Shown here one piece after another: positions 27,526 through 36,603 of a stretch of 64,000 nt of DNA. A program made the position numbers and the translations under genes. The notes beneath the pieces were generated by a model. The model did not search any database, was not told where the DNA came from, and saw only the letters and a list, made by a program, of their open reading frames with translations. The stretch spans positions 558,001 to 622,000 of the forward strand of contig NZ_DS996805.1 in NCBI RefSeq assembly GCF_000156235.1, read 5' to 3'. The stretch's first letter is position 1. Every line of letters begins with the position of its first letter. This DNA comes from Pseudovibrio sp000156235 (GTDB lineage Bacteria; Pseudomonadota; Alphaproteobacteria; Rhizobiales; Stappiaceae).

Positions 27526-29289
27526 ATGCAGTTTCATTCCCGTGAGAAAGCCAGATTACGGCGCGGTGTCGCTTTGTTTTTGCTGTCGGCAGGTCTTGCA
27601 GGTTGCAGTGGCAATGTGGACCGATTTGGTCAATCAGAATATGTTGATGAACCAACATCTCCGGCACAAACTGCCGTTGTAGTTACGCCCGGACTTCCAT
27701 CAACCAGCTCGAAATCTGTTGTTCAGCGCGGCGTTATGCTGCCAGCGCCAACATCGAGTGATGCGCCTATTGTGACCGGATCCACGCAGGCCACTGCGTA
27801 TCCGAAGCAGACATGGCAACCAACATTTTCCAAGCAGGCTGTTCCAGTGAACCAGCGCAAGCGCGCGAGTGCTCTGGTGCCTGCCTCTCTTGCCAAAGCG
27901 CCAAATGATGGCACGCTCGGCTGGACTGCCGTGGGCGGACGCGTTGTGACGCTGAAGCGTAATGAGAGTGTTGAGAGCCTTTCCTGGCAGTACCGTGTGC
28001 CAGTTACTGAGATTCTTCATGCCAACCGTGTGACTGTCAGCTCTGCGCTGCAGCCGGGCGATTCTGTTGTGATCCCGGTGAAGATGGTGCGCAAGCCGAA
28101 CCGTGAGCCGCGGGCAAGTGCGCGTGTGCTGCCATCACGCAGCACGCAGCCGGTGACAACGGCTTCTATTCCAGCGCAATACGTGACGCCGCTCAACGCC
28201 AATGGGCAGTCTGCAGCGAGCAAACAGTCACGTGATGAGTTTGCGACCAAGATTGCTGCTGCGTTGATCCCTCCGGGTAACGTGGGGGAGAGATCGCGTC
28301 CTGTTTACAGTGATGCTCCGCCACCAGCTTATCCGGTTCAGCGCCGTGCGCCTGTTGCTGCGGTTCCAGCTTCCTCTCTGGAGCCTATTCAGCAGCCAGC
28401 GCCTGCGCAGGTTTATCGTGCGCCTCAACAGCCAACGACAACCTATCGCAGTCAATCTCTGACACCGATTGTGCCGCCTCAGCCAGCAAGTGCGCAGCCA
28501 GCTTATGGTGCGCCGGTTACAGGGCAGGCCGCTCGCAGCACTGCTGCACCACTGCGTGTTTCTGCTGTGCCGAAGAGCAAGCCGCAGGCTTATGTGGCTC
28601 AGCGTCCGGTTGCTGTGGCAAAGGCTTCGACTGCGAGTGCAGTGCCAAAACCGAAGCGGATTGCTCTTGCTAGTGCTCAGCCATTGCCGGTTGCGCCTGC
28701 GCCAACAACGCAGCGTACGCTTGCCAATTCTTTAGCGCCTGCGCCAGTTCATACGGCCAGCGTGCAGAAGCCGCAGGCTCCGATTGTGCCAGTTGTGCGG
28801 GAAGCTGAAACGGATGTGGTGCGTTTGCAGCCGACAGAGGTTTCCAAACCAGCTCCAGTGCAGCCTGTGAAGGTTGCCAGTGCGCCCAAAGCAGCAGCTG
28901 TTGCTGAGGAAACTACCTTCCGCTGGCCGGTTCGTGGCCGGATTATTTCGGACTTTGGTGTGAAGCCAGGTGGATCTCGCAACGACGGTATCAACCTTGC
29001 TGTTCCGTCTGGAACGGACATCAAGGCAGCTGAAGACGGGACTATCGTTTACGCTGGTAACGAGTTGAAAGGCTTTGGAAATCTGGTTCTGATCCGTCAC
29101 GACAACGGCTGGGTGTCAGCTTACGCTCATAATAAGGAGCTGAAGGTGCGCCGGGGTGATGTTGTTCGCCGTGGGCAGACGATTGCCATGGCTGGTGCGA
29201 CCGGATCTGTGACCCAGCCTCAGCTGCATTTTGAGCTTCGTAAAGATAATAAGCCGGTAGATCCGATGAGTTTTCTACCGCGCTCATAA
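27526..29289 (+). CDS. nlpD: NlpD-like LysM / M23-domain lipoprotein
   Basis: 587 residues from the ATG at 27526 (AGGG upstream). The signal peptide ends in the lipobox SAGLAGC. A LysM domain (about 137-183, LKRNESVESLSWQYRVPVTE) binds peptidoglycan. A Pro/Ala/Gln-rich linker of about 270 residues follows, then a LytM/M23 domain (about 464-585). In the M23 domain the metal-site HxxxD is replaced by RNDGINLAV, so the zinc site is broken although the later QLHFELRK is kept. It is therefore probably an amidase activator like NlpD/EnvC, not a hydrolase. It is last of surE-pcm-nlpD and ends in a strong terminator. Confidence 0.88.
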   Translation: MQFHSREKARLRRGVALFLLSAGLAGCSGNVDRFGQSEYVDEPTSPAQTAVVVTPGLPSTSSKSVVQRGVMLPAPTSSDAPIVTGSTQATAYPKQTWQPTFSKQAVPVNQRKRASALVPASLAKAPNDGTLGWTAVGGRVVTLKRNESVESLSWQYRVPVTEILHANRVTVSSALQPGDSVVIPVKMVRKPNREPRASARVLPSRSTQPVTTASIPAQYVTPLNANGQSAASKQSRDEFATKIAAALIPPGNVGERSRPVYSDAPPPAYPVQRRAPVAAVPASSLEPIQQPAPAQVYRAPQQPTTTYRSQSLTPIVPPQPASAQPAYGAPVTGQAARSTAAPLRVSAVPKSKPQAYVAQRPVAVAKASTASAVPKPKRIALASAQPLPVAPAPTTQRTLANSLAPAPVHTASVQKPQAPIVPVVREAETDVVRLQPTEVSKPAPVQPVKVASAPKAAAVAEETTFRWPVRGRIISDFGVKPGGSRNDGINLAVPSGTDIKAAEDGTIVYAGNELKGFGNLVLIRHDNGWVSAYAHNKELKVRRGDVVRRGQTIAMAGATGSVTQPQLHFELRKDNKPVDPMSFLPRS

Positions 29290-29326
29290 AGGGGGAGGGC
29301 TCCTTAACGGAGACCTTTTCAAAGTT

Positions 29327-29365
29327 AGAACCCGCCGTGATGTTGACCTTCACACGGCGGGTTCT
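29327..29365. terminator. Strong bidirectional terminator
   Basis: A 13-bp perfect stem (AGAACCCGCCGTG with CACGGCGGGTTCT, loop of 13) between the convergent nlpD and DUF815 genes. The T-tract is weak on the plus strand. Confidence 0.75.
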
Positions 29366-29371
29366 TGCGTT

Positions 29372-30265
29372 TTAGCTCAGGGTCTGGCCGAGGCGACCTG
29401 CCAGGTCCTGAATGAACTGCCAGGCCACACGGCCAGAACGGGCACCGCGAGTGGTGGACCATTCGAGAGCCTCAGCACGCAGTTGTTCCTGATCGACCTT
29501 CAGATTGAAGTGCTCGGTGTAGCCGTAGATCATGTCCAGATATTCGTCCTGATTACACTTGTGGAAGCCGATCCAAAGGCCGAATCGATCAGAGAGAGAG
29601 ACTTTCTCTTCCACCGCCTCGCTGGCGTGGATCGCCGTGGAGCGCTCGTTTTCCATCATATCGCGCGGCAGAAGGTGTCTACGGTTGGATGTGGCGTAGA
29701 ACAGGACATTGGACGGGCGACCTTCAATACCGCCATCTAGAGCGGCTTTAAGGCTCTTGTAGCTGGTGTCATCGCCATCGAAGGACAGATCATCGCAGAA
29801 GATGATGAAGTTGTAGGGTGCGCTGCGCAACTCGTTCATGAGCGCAGGGAGCGCTTCAATGTCTTCACGGTGGATCTCAATGAGGATCAGCTTTCGATAG
29901 CCCTCAGAGGTGCCGTGCTCGATATTGATGGCTGCATGAGCAGATTTCACCAAAGAAGACTTGCCCATGCCTCTTGCACCCCACAGCAATACGTTGTTGG
30001 CGGGGAAGCCTTTTGCGAAGCGGCTGGTGTTCTCCATCAGCATTTTCTTGGAGTGATCGACGCCCTTGAGCAGGCTAAGATCGACGCGATTGACTTTAGC
30101 AACAGGCCCGAGCTCAAACGGAGAGGGATGAAACACAAAAGCGTCGGCTTCGTCGAAATTGACGGGAACCGGAGGCTTGGGTAGGGAGCCTGCCAGCAGG
30201 CTGACAATCTCGTCCAGCTTTGATGTAAGAAGGGCGACTTCAGAGGTATTTTCTTTGGTGGTCAT
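29372..30265 (-). CDS. DUF815 family AAA-type ATP-binding protein
   Basis: A 297-residue P-loop ATPase with Walker A WGARGMGKSSLVK and Walker B NFIIFCDDLSF, plus the family segment NVLFYATSNRRHLLPRDM. The fold resembles DnaA/DnaC-type AAA proteins. The family is widespread in Proteobacteria but has no settled function. In alphaproteobacteria it is often found between the M23 gene and yajC, as here, though on the opposite strand. An N-terminal helical extension (ENTSEVALLTSKLDEIVSLL) may be an oligomerisation element. Confidence 0.88.
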   Translation of the reverse strand: MTTKENTSEVALLTSKLDEIVSLLAGSLPKPPVPVNFDEADAFVFHPSPFELGPVAKVNRVDLSLLKGVDHSKKMLMENTSRFAKGFPANNVLLWGARGMGKSSLVKSAHAAINIEHGTSEGYRKLILIEIHREDIEALPALMNELRSAPYNFIIFCDDLSFDGDDTSYKSLKAALDGGIEGRPSNVLFYATSNRRHLLPRDMMENERSTAIHASEAVEEKVSLSDRFGLWIGFHKCNQDEYLDMIYGYTEHFNLKVDQEQLRAEALEWSTTRGARSGRVAWQFIQDLAGRLGQTLS

Positions 30266-30580
30266 GTGTATCTACGTGATTAACTCAGGTGCGCTGGTGT
30301 GGGCTTTACGCAAAATGAACTAGGTGAAAAATTGTCTCAGCGGCGGTTCTGCTATTTGATCTGCGGCCAAGTATCCCTATTTACAGCTGTATCATGCCCA
30401 ATACTCTTGGGGAAAGTCCCAGTTAGCATGTCAATGCCTTGAAAACACTGGAGTGGACTGTATAGTCCAGCCCAAAATCCTTGTTCTATCGGGCCAAGGT
30501 CAATTTTGGAGAGGTTCGCCTCACCAATTGTTTAATGAACGCCATCAGGTTCCATTGGAATTTGTGGTAAGGAGAAACTA
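30266..30580. other. 315-base divergent promoter region between DUF815 and yajC
   Basis: No gene. It holds a sigma70-like promoter toward yajC (30439-30466) that overlaps a small inverted repeat, TGGACT-gtat-AGTCCA (30454-30469). The rest shows nothing recognisable. Confidence 0.5.
30439..30466 (+). promoter_or_regulatory. Candidate sigma70 promoter for yajC-secDF
   Basis: TTGAAA, a 16-base spacer and TATAGT, about 115 bases before the yajC ATG. The extended CTTGAAA would also fit a heat-shock -35 element, so RpoH control is an alternative. Confidence 0.45.
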
Positions 30581-30910
30581 ATGCTTATTACCCCTGCCTA
30601 TGCACAGGCCGCAGGTGGTGCACCGGACGTGATCATGTCCATCGTGCCATTCGTTCTGATCTTCGTGATCATGTGGTTCCTGATCATTCGCCCTCAGCGT
30701 CAGCGCATGAAATCTCACCAAGAAATGGTGAACAATCTGCGTCGTGGCGATACTGTTGTGACCTCCGGTGGTCTGATTGGTAAAGTTGCCAAGGTTGTTG
30801 ATGAAGCTGAGCTGCAGGTGGACATCGCGGAAGGTACGCGTGTGCGTATTGCTCGCGCAATGATCCAGGAGGTTCGCTCCAAAGGTGAACCTGTCAAGGA
30901 TGGCGAATAA
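30581..30910 (+). CDS. yajC: Preprotein translocase subunit YajC
   Basis: A 109-residue single-span membrane protein: a short N terminus, the helix VPFVLIFVIMWFLIIRPQR, the family motif MKSHQEMVNNLRRGDTVVTSGG and a small beta domain. It binds SecDF and the Sec translocon. AAGGAGA lies 7 bases before the ATG. It heads yajC-secD-secF. Confidence 0.95.
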   Translation: MLITPAYAQAAGGAPDVIMSIVPFVLIFVIMWFLIIRPQRQRMKSHQEMVNNLRRGDTVVTSGGLIGKVAKVVDEAELQVDIAEGTRVRIARAMIQEVRSKGEPVKDGE

Positions 30911-31005
30911 TCGCGCCTTGATGCTTGTAGTTTCAGGCCGCTTTCCTGCTGAGGCACAGGCCTTGCGGAAGGCGGTCTGCCTATACTAGGACCGGGCATA
31001 TACTC

Positions 31006-32610
31006 ATGCTTCATTTCGCGCGTTGGAAAATCGCCCTGATTATCGTTGTGGTGCTGGGCGGTATACTTACAACATTGCCGAACTTCTTCCCGGCAAGCAC
31101 TGTTCAATCCTGGCCGGATTTCATGCCTAAGCGCCAGATTGTTCTCGGTCTTGACCTTCAGGGCGGTGCTTATCTGCTCTATGAGGTTGATAAGGAAGAT
31201 TACAAAGAAAAACAGTTCCGTCAGCTGGTTGGAAACATCCGCCGGGCCCTGCGCGAAAACCCACGTATCGGTTACACCGGTCTGGGCATTCAGGGAGACG
31301 GCGTTCAGGTGCGCATCCGTGATGCAGCACGTTACGACGAAGCTGAACGACGCCTTGCAGAACTGGTAAACCCGCTTAACTCCGGCGTTTTCGGCGGTGC
31401 AGCGGTTAACGAATTTGTTCTTGAGCCTCAAGGTGACGGCCTGTTCCGCATGGCCTTCTCTCAAGAAGGTCTGGACATGCGTCTTGCTTCTGTTGTGAGA
31501 CAGTCCATTGAGGTGATCCGTCGCCGTGTTGATGAACTCGGCACGACTGAACCTTCCATTCAGCGTCAGGGCACTGACCGTATCCTTGTTGAAGCGCCGG
31601 GTGAATCCAACCCACAGCGCCTGAAGGATATCATTGGTGCAACTGCTCAGCTGACTTTCCACCTTGTCAGTCAGGAAATGAGCGCGTCTCAGGCACTTCA
31701 GGGCCGTCCACCGAATGGTACGATGGTTGTTGAAGGCAATGACGGACAGCCATACCTGCTGGATGAAACTCCGCTGCTGACTGGTGAAGAGCTGCAGGAC
31801 GCTTCTGTTGCGTTTGACCAGCAGACCAATGAGCCTGTTGTGAACTTCCGCTTCAACACTGCCGGTGCCCGCGTCTTTGCGGATGTGACCCGTGCAAATG
31901 TTGGCCGTCCGTTCGCAATTGTGCTGGATGATGAAGTGATCACTGCGCCTGTTATTCGCCAACCGATTACAGGTGGTTCCGGTCAGATTTCCGGTAACTT
32001 CACCGTTGATGGTGCCAATGATCTCGCAGTTCTGCTGCGTGCCGGTGCGCTTCCTGCGCGTCTGGACGTTGTTGAAGAGCGTTCCGTTGGTCCGGGCCTT
32101 GGTCAGGATTCCATCGATAGCGGTAAGGTCGCGTCCATCGTTGCAGCTGCAGCGGTTGTTATCTTCATGCTGCTGGCTTACGGCCAGTTTGGTGTGATTG
32201 CGAACCTTGCACTGGCGTCCAACGTGTTCCTGATCTTCGGTGTGCTCACCACGCTTCAGGCCACGCTGACCCTGCCGGGTATTGCGGGTGTCGTTTTGAC
32301 CATCGGTATGGCGGTTGACGCTAACGTGCTGATCTATGAGCGCATTCGTGAGGAGGCGCGTGCAGGTCGTTCTGCTATCGGTTCCATCGATGCGGGCTTT
32401 AGCCGTGCACTTGGCACAATCCTGGATGCAAACATCACAACGCTGATTGTGGCTGTGATCCTGTTCTTCATCGGTTCCGGTCCTGTTAAAGGCTTCGCCG
32501 TGACCCTGATGATCGGTATCTTCACTACAGTGTTCTCTGCATTTACCGTGTCTCGTTTCCTCATCTCTGTATGGGTGAAGCGTAAGCGTCCATCCAAACT
32601 GCCAATCTAA
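31006..32610 (+). CDS. secD: Protein translocase subunit SecD
   Basis: 534 residues, six membrane helices and a large periplasmic domain between helices 1 and 2. The family motif GLDLQGGAYLLYEV follows the first helix, and the C-terminal half carries the RND-type helices (GMAVDANVLIYERIREE). Uses the proton gradient to pull exported proteins through SecYEG. It lies 95 bases after yajC and 15 before secF. Confidence 0.96.
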   Translation: MLHFARWKIALIIVVVLGGILTTLPNFFPASTVQSWPDFMPKRQIVLGLDLQGGAYLLYEVDKEDYKEKQFRQLVGNIRRALRENPRIGYTGLGIQGDGVQVRIRDAARYDEAERRLAELVNPLNSGVFGGAAVNEFVLEPQGDGLFRMAFSQEGLDMRLASVVRQSIEVIRRRVDELGTTEPSIQRQGTDRILVEAPGESNPQRLKDIIGATAQLTFHLVSQEMSASQALQGRPPNGTMVVEGNDGQPYLLDETPLLTGEELQDASVAFDQQTNEPVVNFRFNTAGARVFADVTRANVGRPFAIVLDDEVITAPVIRQPITGGSGQISGNFTVDGANDLAVLLRAGALPARLDVVEERSVGPGLGQDSIDSGKVASIVAAAAVVIFMLLAYGQFGVIANLALASNVFLIFGVLTTLQATLTLPGIAGVVLTIGMAVDANVLIYERIREEARAGRSAIGSIDAGFSRALGTILDANITTLIVAVILFFIGSGPVKGFAVTLMIGIFTTVFSAFTVSRFLISVWVKRKRPSKLPI

Positions 32611-32625
32611 CTCGGAGCATGCTTT

Positions 32626-33567
32626 ATGAAACTTCTTAGACTTGTTCCGGAGCAGACCAATTTCCGCTTTATGCATTGGCGGGTGTTGAGCTTCCCGTTT
32701 TCTGGAATTACAGCAGTTCTTTCCATCGTTCTGTTCCTGACAGTCGGCCTGAACTACGGCATCGACTTCAAGGGCGGTACACTGATTGAACTGCAGTCCA
32801 CAAACGGTCCTGCTAACCTTTCTGAAATTCGCCGGACCCTTGGTGGTCTCAATCTGGGTGATGTTCAGGTTCAGGAATTCGGTAGTCCTACCGAAGTTCT
32901 GATCCGCATTGAATCTCAGGGCGAAGGTGAAAGTGCACAGCAGGATGTGGTTGAAAATGTTCGCAGTGCTTTCACTGATGGATACGAGTTCCGCAGAACT
33001 GAAGTGGTTGGGCCACGTGTTTCCGGTGAGCTTGCGTATGCAGGCACACTGGCGGTTGGCTCTGCGCTGCTGATGATCATGTTCTACATCTGGTTCCGCT
33101 TTGAATGGCAGTTCGCAGTTGGCGCGATCATCACAACGTTCAACGATATTCTGCTGACGGTTGGTTTGTTTGCGATACTACAGCTGGACTTTACGCTGTC
33201 CAGTATCGCGGCGGTGCTGACGATCATCGGTTACTCACTCAACGATACGGTGGTTGTTTATGACCGTATTCGTGAGAACCTGCGTCGCTACAAGCGTCTT
33301 TCTCTGGAAGAGCTGCTTGATAAGTCCATCAACGAGACCTTGTCCCGTACAACAATGACATCTGTCACCACCTTGCTGGCACTGTTTGCGTTGTACTTCC
33401 TGGGCGGTGAAGTGATCCAGTCCTTTGTACTGGCGATGATCTTCGGTATCGTGATCGGTACTTACTCTTCCATCTTCCTTGCTTCTCCGCTGCTGATGCT
33501 CATGAAGCTTCGCACCAGCGTGTTTGACAAGAAAGACGACGAGACATCTCCTGCAAAATCCGCTTAA
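32626..33567 (+). CDS. secF: Protein translocase subunit SecF
   Basis: A 313-residue partner of SecD with six membrane helices. Motifs are GIDFKGGTLIELQS after helix 1 and YSLNDTVVVYDRIRENLR in helix 4-5. The C-terminal tail (DKKDDETSPAKSA) is charged. It ends at a hairpin terminator, which closes the yajC-secDF operon. Confidence 0.96.
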   Translation: MKLLRLVPEQTNFRFMHWRVLSFPFSGITAVLSIVLFLTVGLNYGIDFKGGTLIELQSTNGPANLSEIRRTLGGLNLGDVQVQEFGSPTEVLIRIESQGEGESAQQDVVENVRSAFTDGYEFRRTEVVGPRVSGELAYAGTLAVGSALLMIMFYIWFRFEWQFAVGAIITTFNDILLTVGLFAILQLDFTLSSIAAVLTIIGYSLNDTVVVYDRIRENLRRYKRLSLEELLDKSINETLSRTTMTSVTTLLALFALYFLGGEVIQSFVLAMIFGIVIGTYSSIFLASPLLMLMKLRTSVFDKKDDETSPAKSA

Positions 33568-33592
33568 CTTGCGGAAACAGCTAGAGTTTTAG

Positions 33593-33631
33593 ATGGGGCT
33601 GACTACAGTTGTGGTCAGCCCCATTTTCTAT
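33593..33631 (+). terminator. Terminator after secF
   Basis: A perfect 11-bp stem ATGGGGCTGAC / GTCAGCCCCAT with a 10-base loop, followed by TTTCTATT. Confidence 0.8.
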
Positions 33632-33713
33632 TGGACATTCTTTCGCGTGTAATTAAACAGAAGGCTATCATTTAGCGCGTATACTGGGCCAAAACAGCCC
33701 ATCGGAGGTCATT

Positions 33714-34118
33714 ATGGGAAAACGCGGTGAGCCTTTGGAGGTGCGGGATGCGCATTATCCGAGCATGGTTCAGATCGATGCCTACGGAAATGGCGGATTT
33801 CGATTTGCCGATATGTCCCATCGTGGTTCTTTGATGTGCGTGCCTTCCGGCGTGTATGGCTGGGAGCCTAAGACCTTTGAGGAAATCACCGACGAAGCGC
33901 TGGAGCAGGTGCTTCAGGAATCTGATGGTATTGAAGTGCTGTTGATTGGTGCTGGTGATGAGTTGAAGCCGTTCCCGGAGGCCCGCAAGGCGCCGTTCCG
34001 CGAGAAAGGCATTATGGTCGATAGCATGTCCACCGGTGCTGCTGTGCGCACTTACAATGTGCTGCTTGGTGAAGACCGGGCCGTGGCCGCTGTTTTTATT
34101 GCCGTTGAAAATACCTGA
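33714..34118 (+). CDS. Mth938-like domain protein (DUF498)
   Basis: A 134-residue single-domain protein of the Mth938/NDUFAF3-like fold (IDAYGNGGFRFADMSHRG, then VLLIGAGDELKPFPEA and a C-terminal VAAVFIAVENT). The mitochondrial relative NDUFAF3 is a complex I assembly factor. The next gene resembles NDUFAF6, another complex I assembly factor, and both follow secDF in alphaproteobacteria, which supports a respiratory assembly role. That role is inference. CGGAGG precedes the ATG. Confidence 0.85.
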   Translation: MGKRGEPLEVRDAHYPSMVQIDAYGNGGFRFADMSHRGSLMCVPSGVYGWEPKTFEEITDEALEQVLQESDGIEVLLIGAGDELKPFPEARKAPFREKGIMVDSMSTGAAVRTYNVLLGEDRAVAAVFIAVENT

Positions 34119-34137
34119 ATGAGCATGGGACCCAGCT

Positions 34138-34998
34138 ATGAGCCAGGCCTATAACTACTGCAATGACTTCGTAAAACGCTTCTCATACGAGCGTTACTTG
34201 AGCACGCTTTACGCGCCGATCACTGCGCGTCCGAGCCTGATTGCGCTTTATGCGTTTGCCTGTGAGATTGCGCGGATCCGTGAGCTGGTGAATGAGCCGA
34301 TGCCCGGTGAGATCCGGCTGCAATGGTGGCATGATGCGCTAAGTGGTACCGACCACGGCGATGTGATGCACAATCCGGTGGCGCAGGCGATCATCGAGAC
34401 CATCGAACATCACAAATTGCCGCGCGAGCCGTTCCTTAATCTGATCTCAGCGCGCCGGTTTGATCTTTACTCCGATCCGATGCCAACTGTGAATGATCTG
34501 GAAGGGTATTGCGGTGAGACCAGTTCTGCGCTGGTTCTGCTTGCCTCTATGATTCTGAGTGGCAAGCCTGCTGATCGTCAGGTCTCTGATGCGTGCGGTC
34601 ATGGCGGTGTGGCTTATGCCATGTCTGGCCTGATGCAGACACTGGCATGGCAGGCGTCTCGTCACCAGCAGTTCGTTCCTAAGGAAGTTCTAGATCGTCA
34701 TGATGTGGATCCAAACGCGTTGAAGGGCAACCGATCTGATGATGGTGTCTGGGCTGTGTTTGAGGAAATGGTTGAGCTGAGCCGGAAACATCTGGATGAT
34801 TGCGAAGAGGCTCTGGAAGGGATTGATAAGTCTGTTCTGCCAGCGTTTTTGCCGGTGTTTCAGGTGGAGCTGTTCTTTAATGAGGCGGATAAGGATAGTT
34901 TTGAGCCGCTGCAGGTTTGTGGTGGTGCTCCACATATTCGGCGGATGTGGCATATGTGGCGCACATCGCGCCGTCTTGCCAGATTGTCCCGCAAATAG
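34138..34998 (+). CDS. Squalene/phytoene synthase-fold protein, NDUFAF6-like
   Basis: A 286-residue all-helical prenyl-synthase fold protein. The Asp-rich metal motif of true squalene or phytoene synthases is missing: the equivalent region reads ACEIARIRELVNEPMPGEIR, followed by LQWWHDALSG as in mitochondrial NDUFAF6. It is therefore unlikely to make squalene and more likely an assembly factor related to NDUFAF6. It starts 20 bases after the Mth938-like gene, so the two are cotranscribed. Confidence 0.82.
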   Translation: MSQAYNYCNDFVKRFSYERYLSTLYAPITARPSLIALYAFACEIARIRELVNEPMPGEIRLQWWHDALSGTDHGDVMHNPVAQAIIETIEHHKLPREPFLNLISARRFDLYSDPMPTVNDLEGYCGETSSALVLLASMILSGKPADRQVSDACGHGGVAYAMSGLMQTLAWQASRHQQFVPKEVLDRHDVDPNALKGNRSDDGVWAVFEEMVELSRKHLDDCEEALEGIDKSVLPAFLPVFQVELFFNEADKDSFEPLQVCGGAPHIRRMWHMWRTSRRLARLSRK

Positions 34999-35001
34999 AA
35001 A

Positions 35002-35027
35002 AAGGCCGGAATTTCCGGCCTTCTTTG
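35002..35027. terminator. Terminator between convergent genes
   Basis: An 8-bp stem AAGGCCGG / CCGGCCTT with loop AATTT, followed by CTTTG on the plus strand. Confidence 0.75.
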
Positions 35028-35051
35028 TATCTTGTGCTAGGTGTTTGGCCT

Positions 35052-36449
35052 TTATACGGTCGCAACCCAAGCTTTGAAATCATCCAGACCACGCTTGGCC
35101 ATGACCTGCTTTTTCAGGCGGGTCTTTTCCTTACCGCGCAGACGTTTGCCTTCCGGATGCTTTGGCATCTCATCCAGAGGTGGCAGCAGGCCGAAATTGA
35201 TGTTCATCGGCTGGAAAGAGCGCGGGCCTGAACCATCTTCACGATCGATGTGGCCACCGGTGATGTGGTTGATGATCGCGCCACAAGCGGTTGTTGCAGG
35301 TGGTGGTGCGATGTCCGTGCCAAGAGCTTGGTGAGCTGCGAACAGGCCGGTCATGCAGCCGACAGCAGTGGATTCAACATAACCTTCACACCCAGTGATC
35401 TGACCTGCAAAGCGTATATGCGGCAGAGCCTTGAGGCGCATTTGCTCATCAAGCAGACGCGGTGAGTTGAGGAAGGTGTTGCGGTGCAGACCGCCAAGGC
35501 GTGCGAACTGAGCGTCTTCCAGACCCGGGATCATGCGGAAGATTTCGGACTGTGCGCCGTACTTCAGTTTGGTCTGGAACCCAACCATGTTGTAGAGCGT
35601 ACCCAGAGCATTATCCTGACGCAGCTGAACAACTGCATAGGCCTTGATGTCTGGCTGGTGCGCATTGGTCAGCCCCATTGGCTTCATCGGGCCATGGCGC
35701 AGGGTTTCCCGGCCACGTTCCGCCATGACTTCGATAGGCAGACAGCCGTCAAAGTATGGGGTGTTTTCTTCCCATTCCTTGAAGGAGGTTTTCTCGCCGC
35801 CGATCAATGCGTCGATGAAGGCTTCATACTGCTCTTTGTCCATCGGGCAGTTGATGTAGTCTTTACCAGTGCCGCCCGGACCAACTTTGTCGTAGCGCGA
35901 CTGGTACCACGCCTTGTCCATATTGATGGACTCGGTGTGGATGATCGGTGCGATTGCATCAAAGAAGGCGAGGGAGTCTTCGCCGGTTGCTTTCAGGATC
36001 TGTTCGGAGAGTGCCGGAGAGGTCAGCGGGCCGGTCGCCAGAATAACCTGACCGATGTCAGCTGATGGAATCTCGGTCACTTCTTCGCGGATGATCTCGA
36101 CGTTCTCATGGGCTTCCAGCGCTGCCTGGACTGCTTCGGAAAAACCATCACGATCCACGGCGAGCGCGCCGCCGGCAGGTACCTTGTTGGCATCTGCGGA
36201 TTTCATGATTAGGGAGCCAGCTGCGCGCAATTCTGCGTGGAGCAGGCCAACAGCGTTGTTTTCAGCATCGTCAGAACGGAATGAGTTGGAGCACACCAGT
36301 TCTGCCAGGCCGTCTGTTTTGTGAGCGTCGGTCTCACGGGTCGGGCGCATTTCGTGCAGAACGACCTTGAGGCCTTTTTCTGCAATCTGCCATGCTGCTT
36401 CGGAGCCTGCCAGGCCACCACCAACCACGTGTATGGGTTGCTTCGTCAT
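35052..36449 (-). CDS. trmFO: tRNA (uracil-5-)-methyltransferase, folate-dependent
   Basis: A 465-residue FAD protein that makes T54 in the TpsiC loop of tRNA using methylenetetrahydrofolate. It has the FAD motif VVGGGLAGSEAAWQIAEKG, the ELVCSNSFRSDDAENNAVG segment and the catalytic-site region ITGCEGYVESTAVG with its cysteine. The length matches the family. It is divergent from the lipoprotein gene to its right and ends at a shared terminator. Confidence 0.95.
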   Translation of the reverse strand: MTKQPIHVVGGGLAGSEAAWQIAEKGLKVVLHEMRPTRETDAHKTDGLAELVCSNSFRSDDAENNAVGLLHAELRAAGSLIMKSADANKVPAGGALAVDRDGFSEAVQAALEAHENVEIIREEVTEIPSADIGQVILATGPLTSPALSEQILKATGEDSLAFFDAIAPIIHTESINMDKAWYQSRYDKVGPGGTGKDYINCPMDKEQYEAFIDALIGGEKTSFKEWEENTPYFDGCLPIEVMAERGRETLRHGPMKPMGLTNAHQPDIKAYAVVQLRQDNALGTLYNMVGFQTKLKYGAQSEIFRMIPGLEDAQFARLGGLHRNTFLNSPRLLDEQMRLKALPHIRFAGQITGCEGYVESTAVGCMTGLFAAHQALGTDIAPPPATTACGAIINHITGGHIDREDGSGPRSFQPMNINFGLLPPLDEMPKHPEGKRLRGKEKTRLKKQVMAKRGLDDFKAWVATV

Positions 36450-36603
36450 TTCCTATCCAATCGACTGGGCTTCTGTTGCGCTAAAGCGTCCATGGAAGCC
36501 TAAGTGTTTATCGCTTGCGAATTGCTTAGCCTCTGAACTTGCTCAGTTCAATCATTTAGGCCATCAATCTTCCATGGTTGTGCAAAGTGATTCACATAAA
36601 CAC

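Noticed and set aside
30715..32676. 653-codon minus-strand open frame opposite yajC and secD
   Set aside because: Shadow of well-identified plus-strand genes; no ribosome binding site and composition (many His, Thr, Asn) typical of antisense frames.
34138..34998. Annotation as a functional squalene or phytoene synthase
   Set aside because: The Asp-rich catalytic motif is absent and no carotenoid or hopanoid genes are nearby.
36367..36573. N-terminal extension of the lipoprotein gene at 36604
   Set aside because: It would overlap the divergent trmFO start and put 70-80 non-signal residues before an otherwise standard lipoprotein signal.
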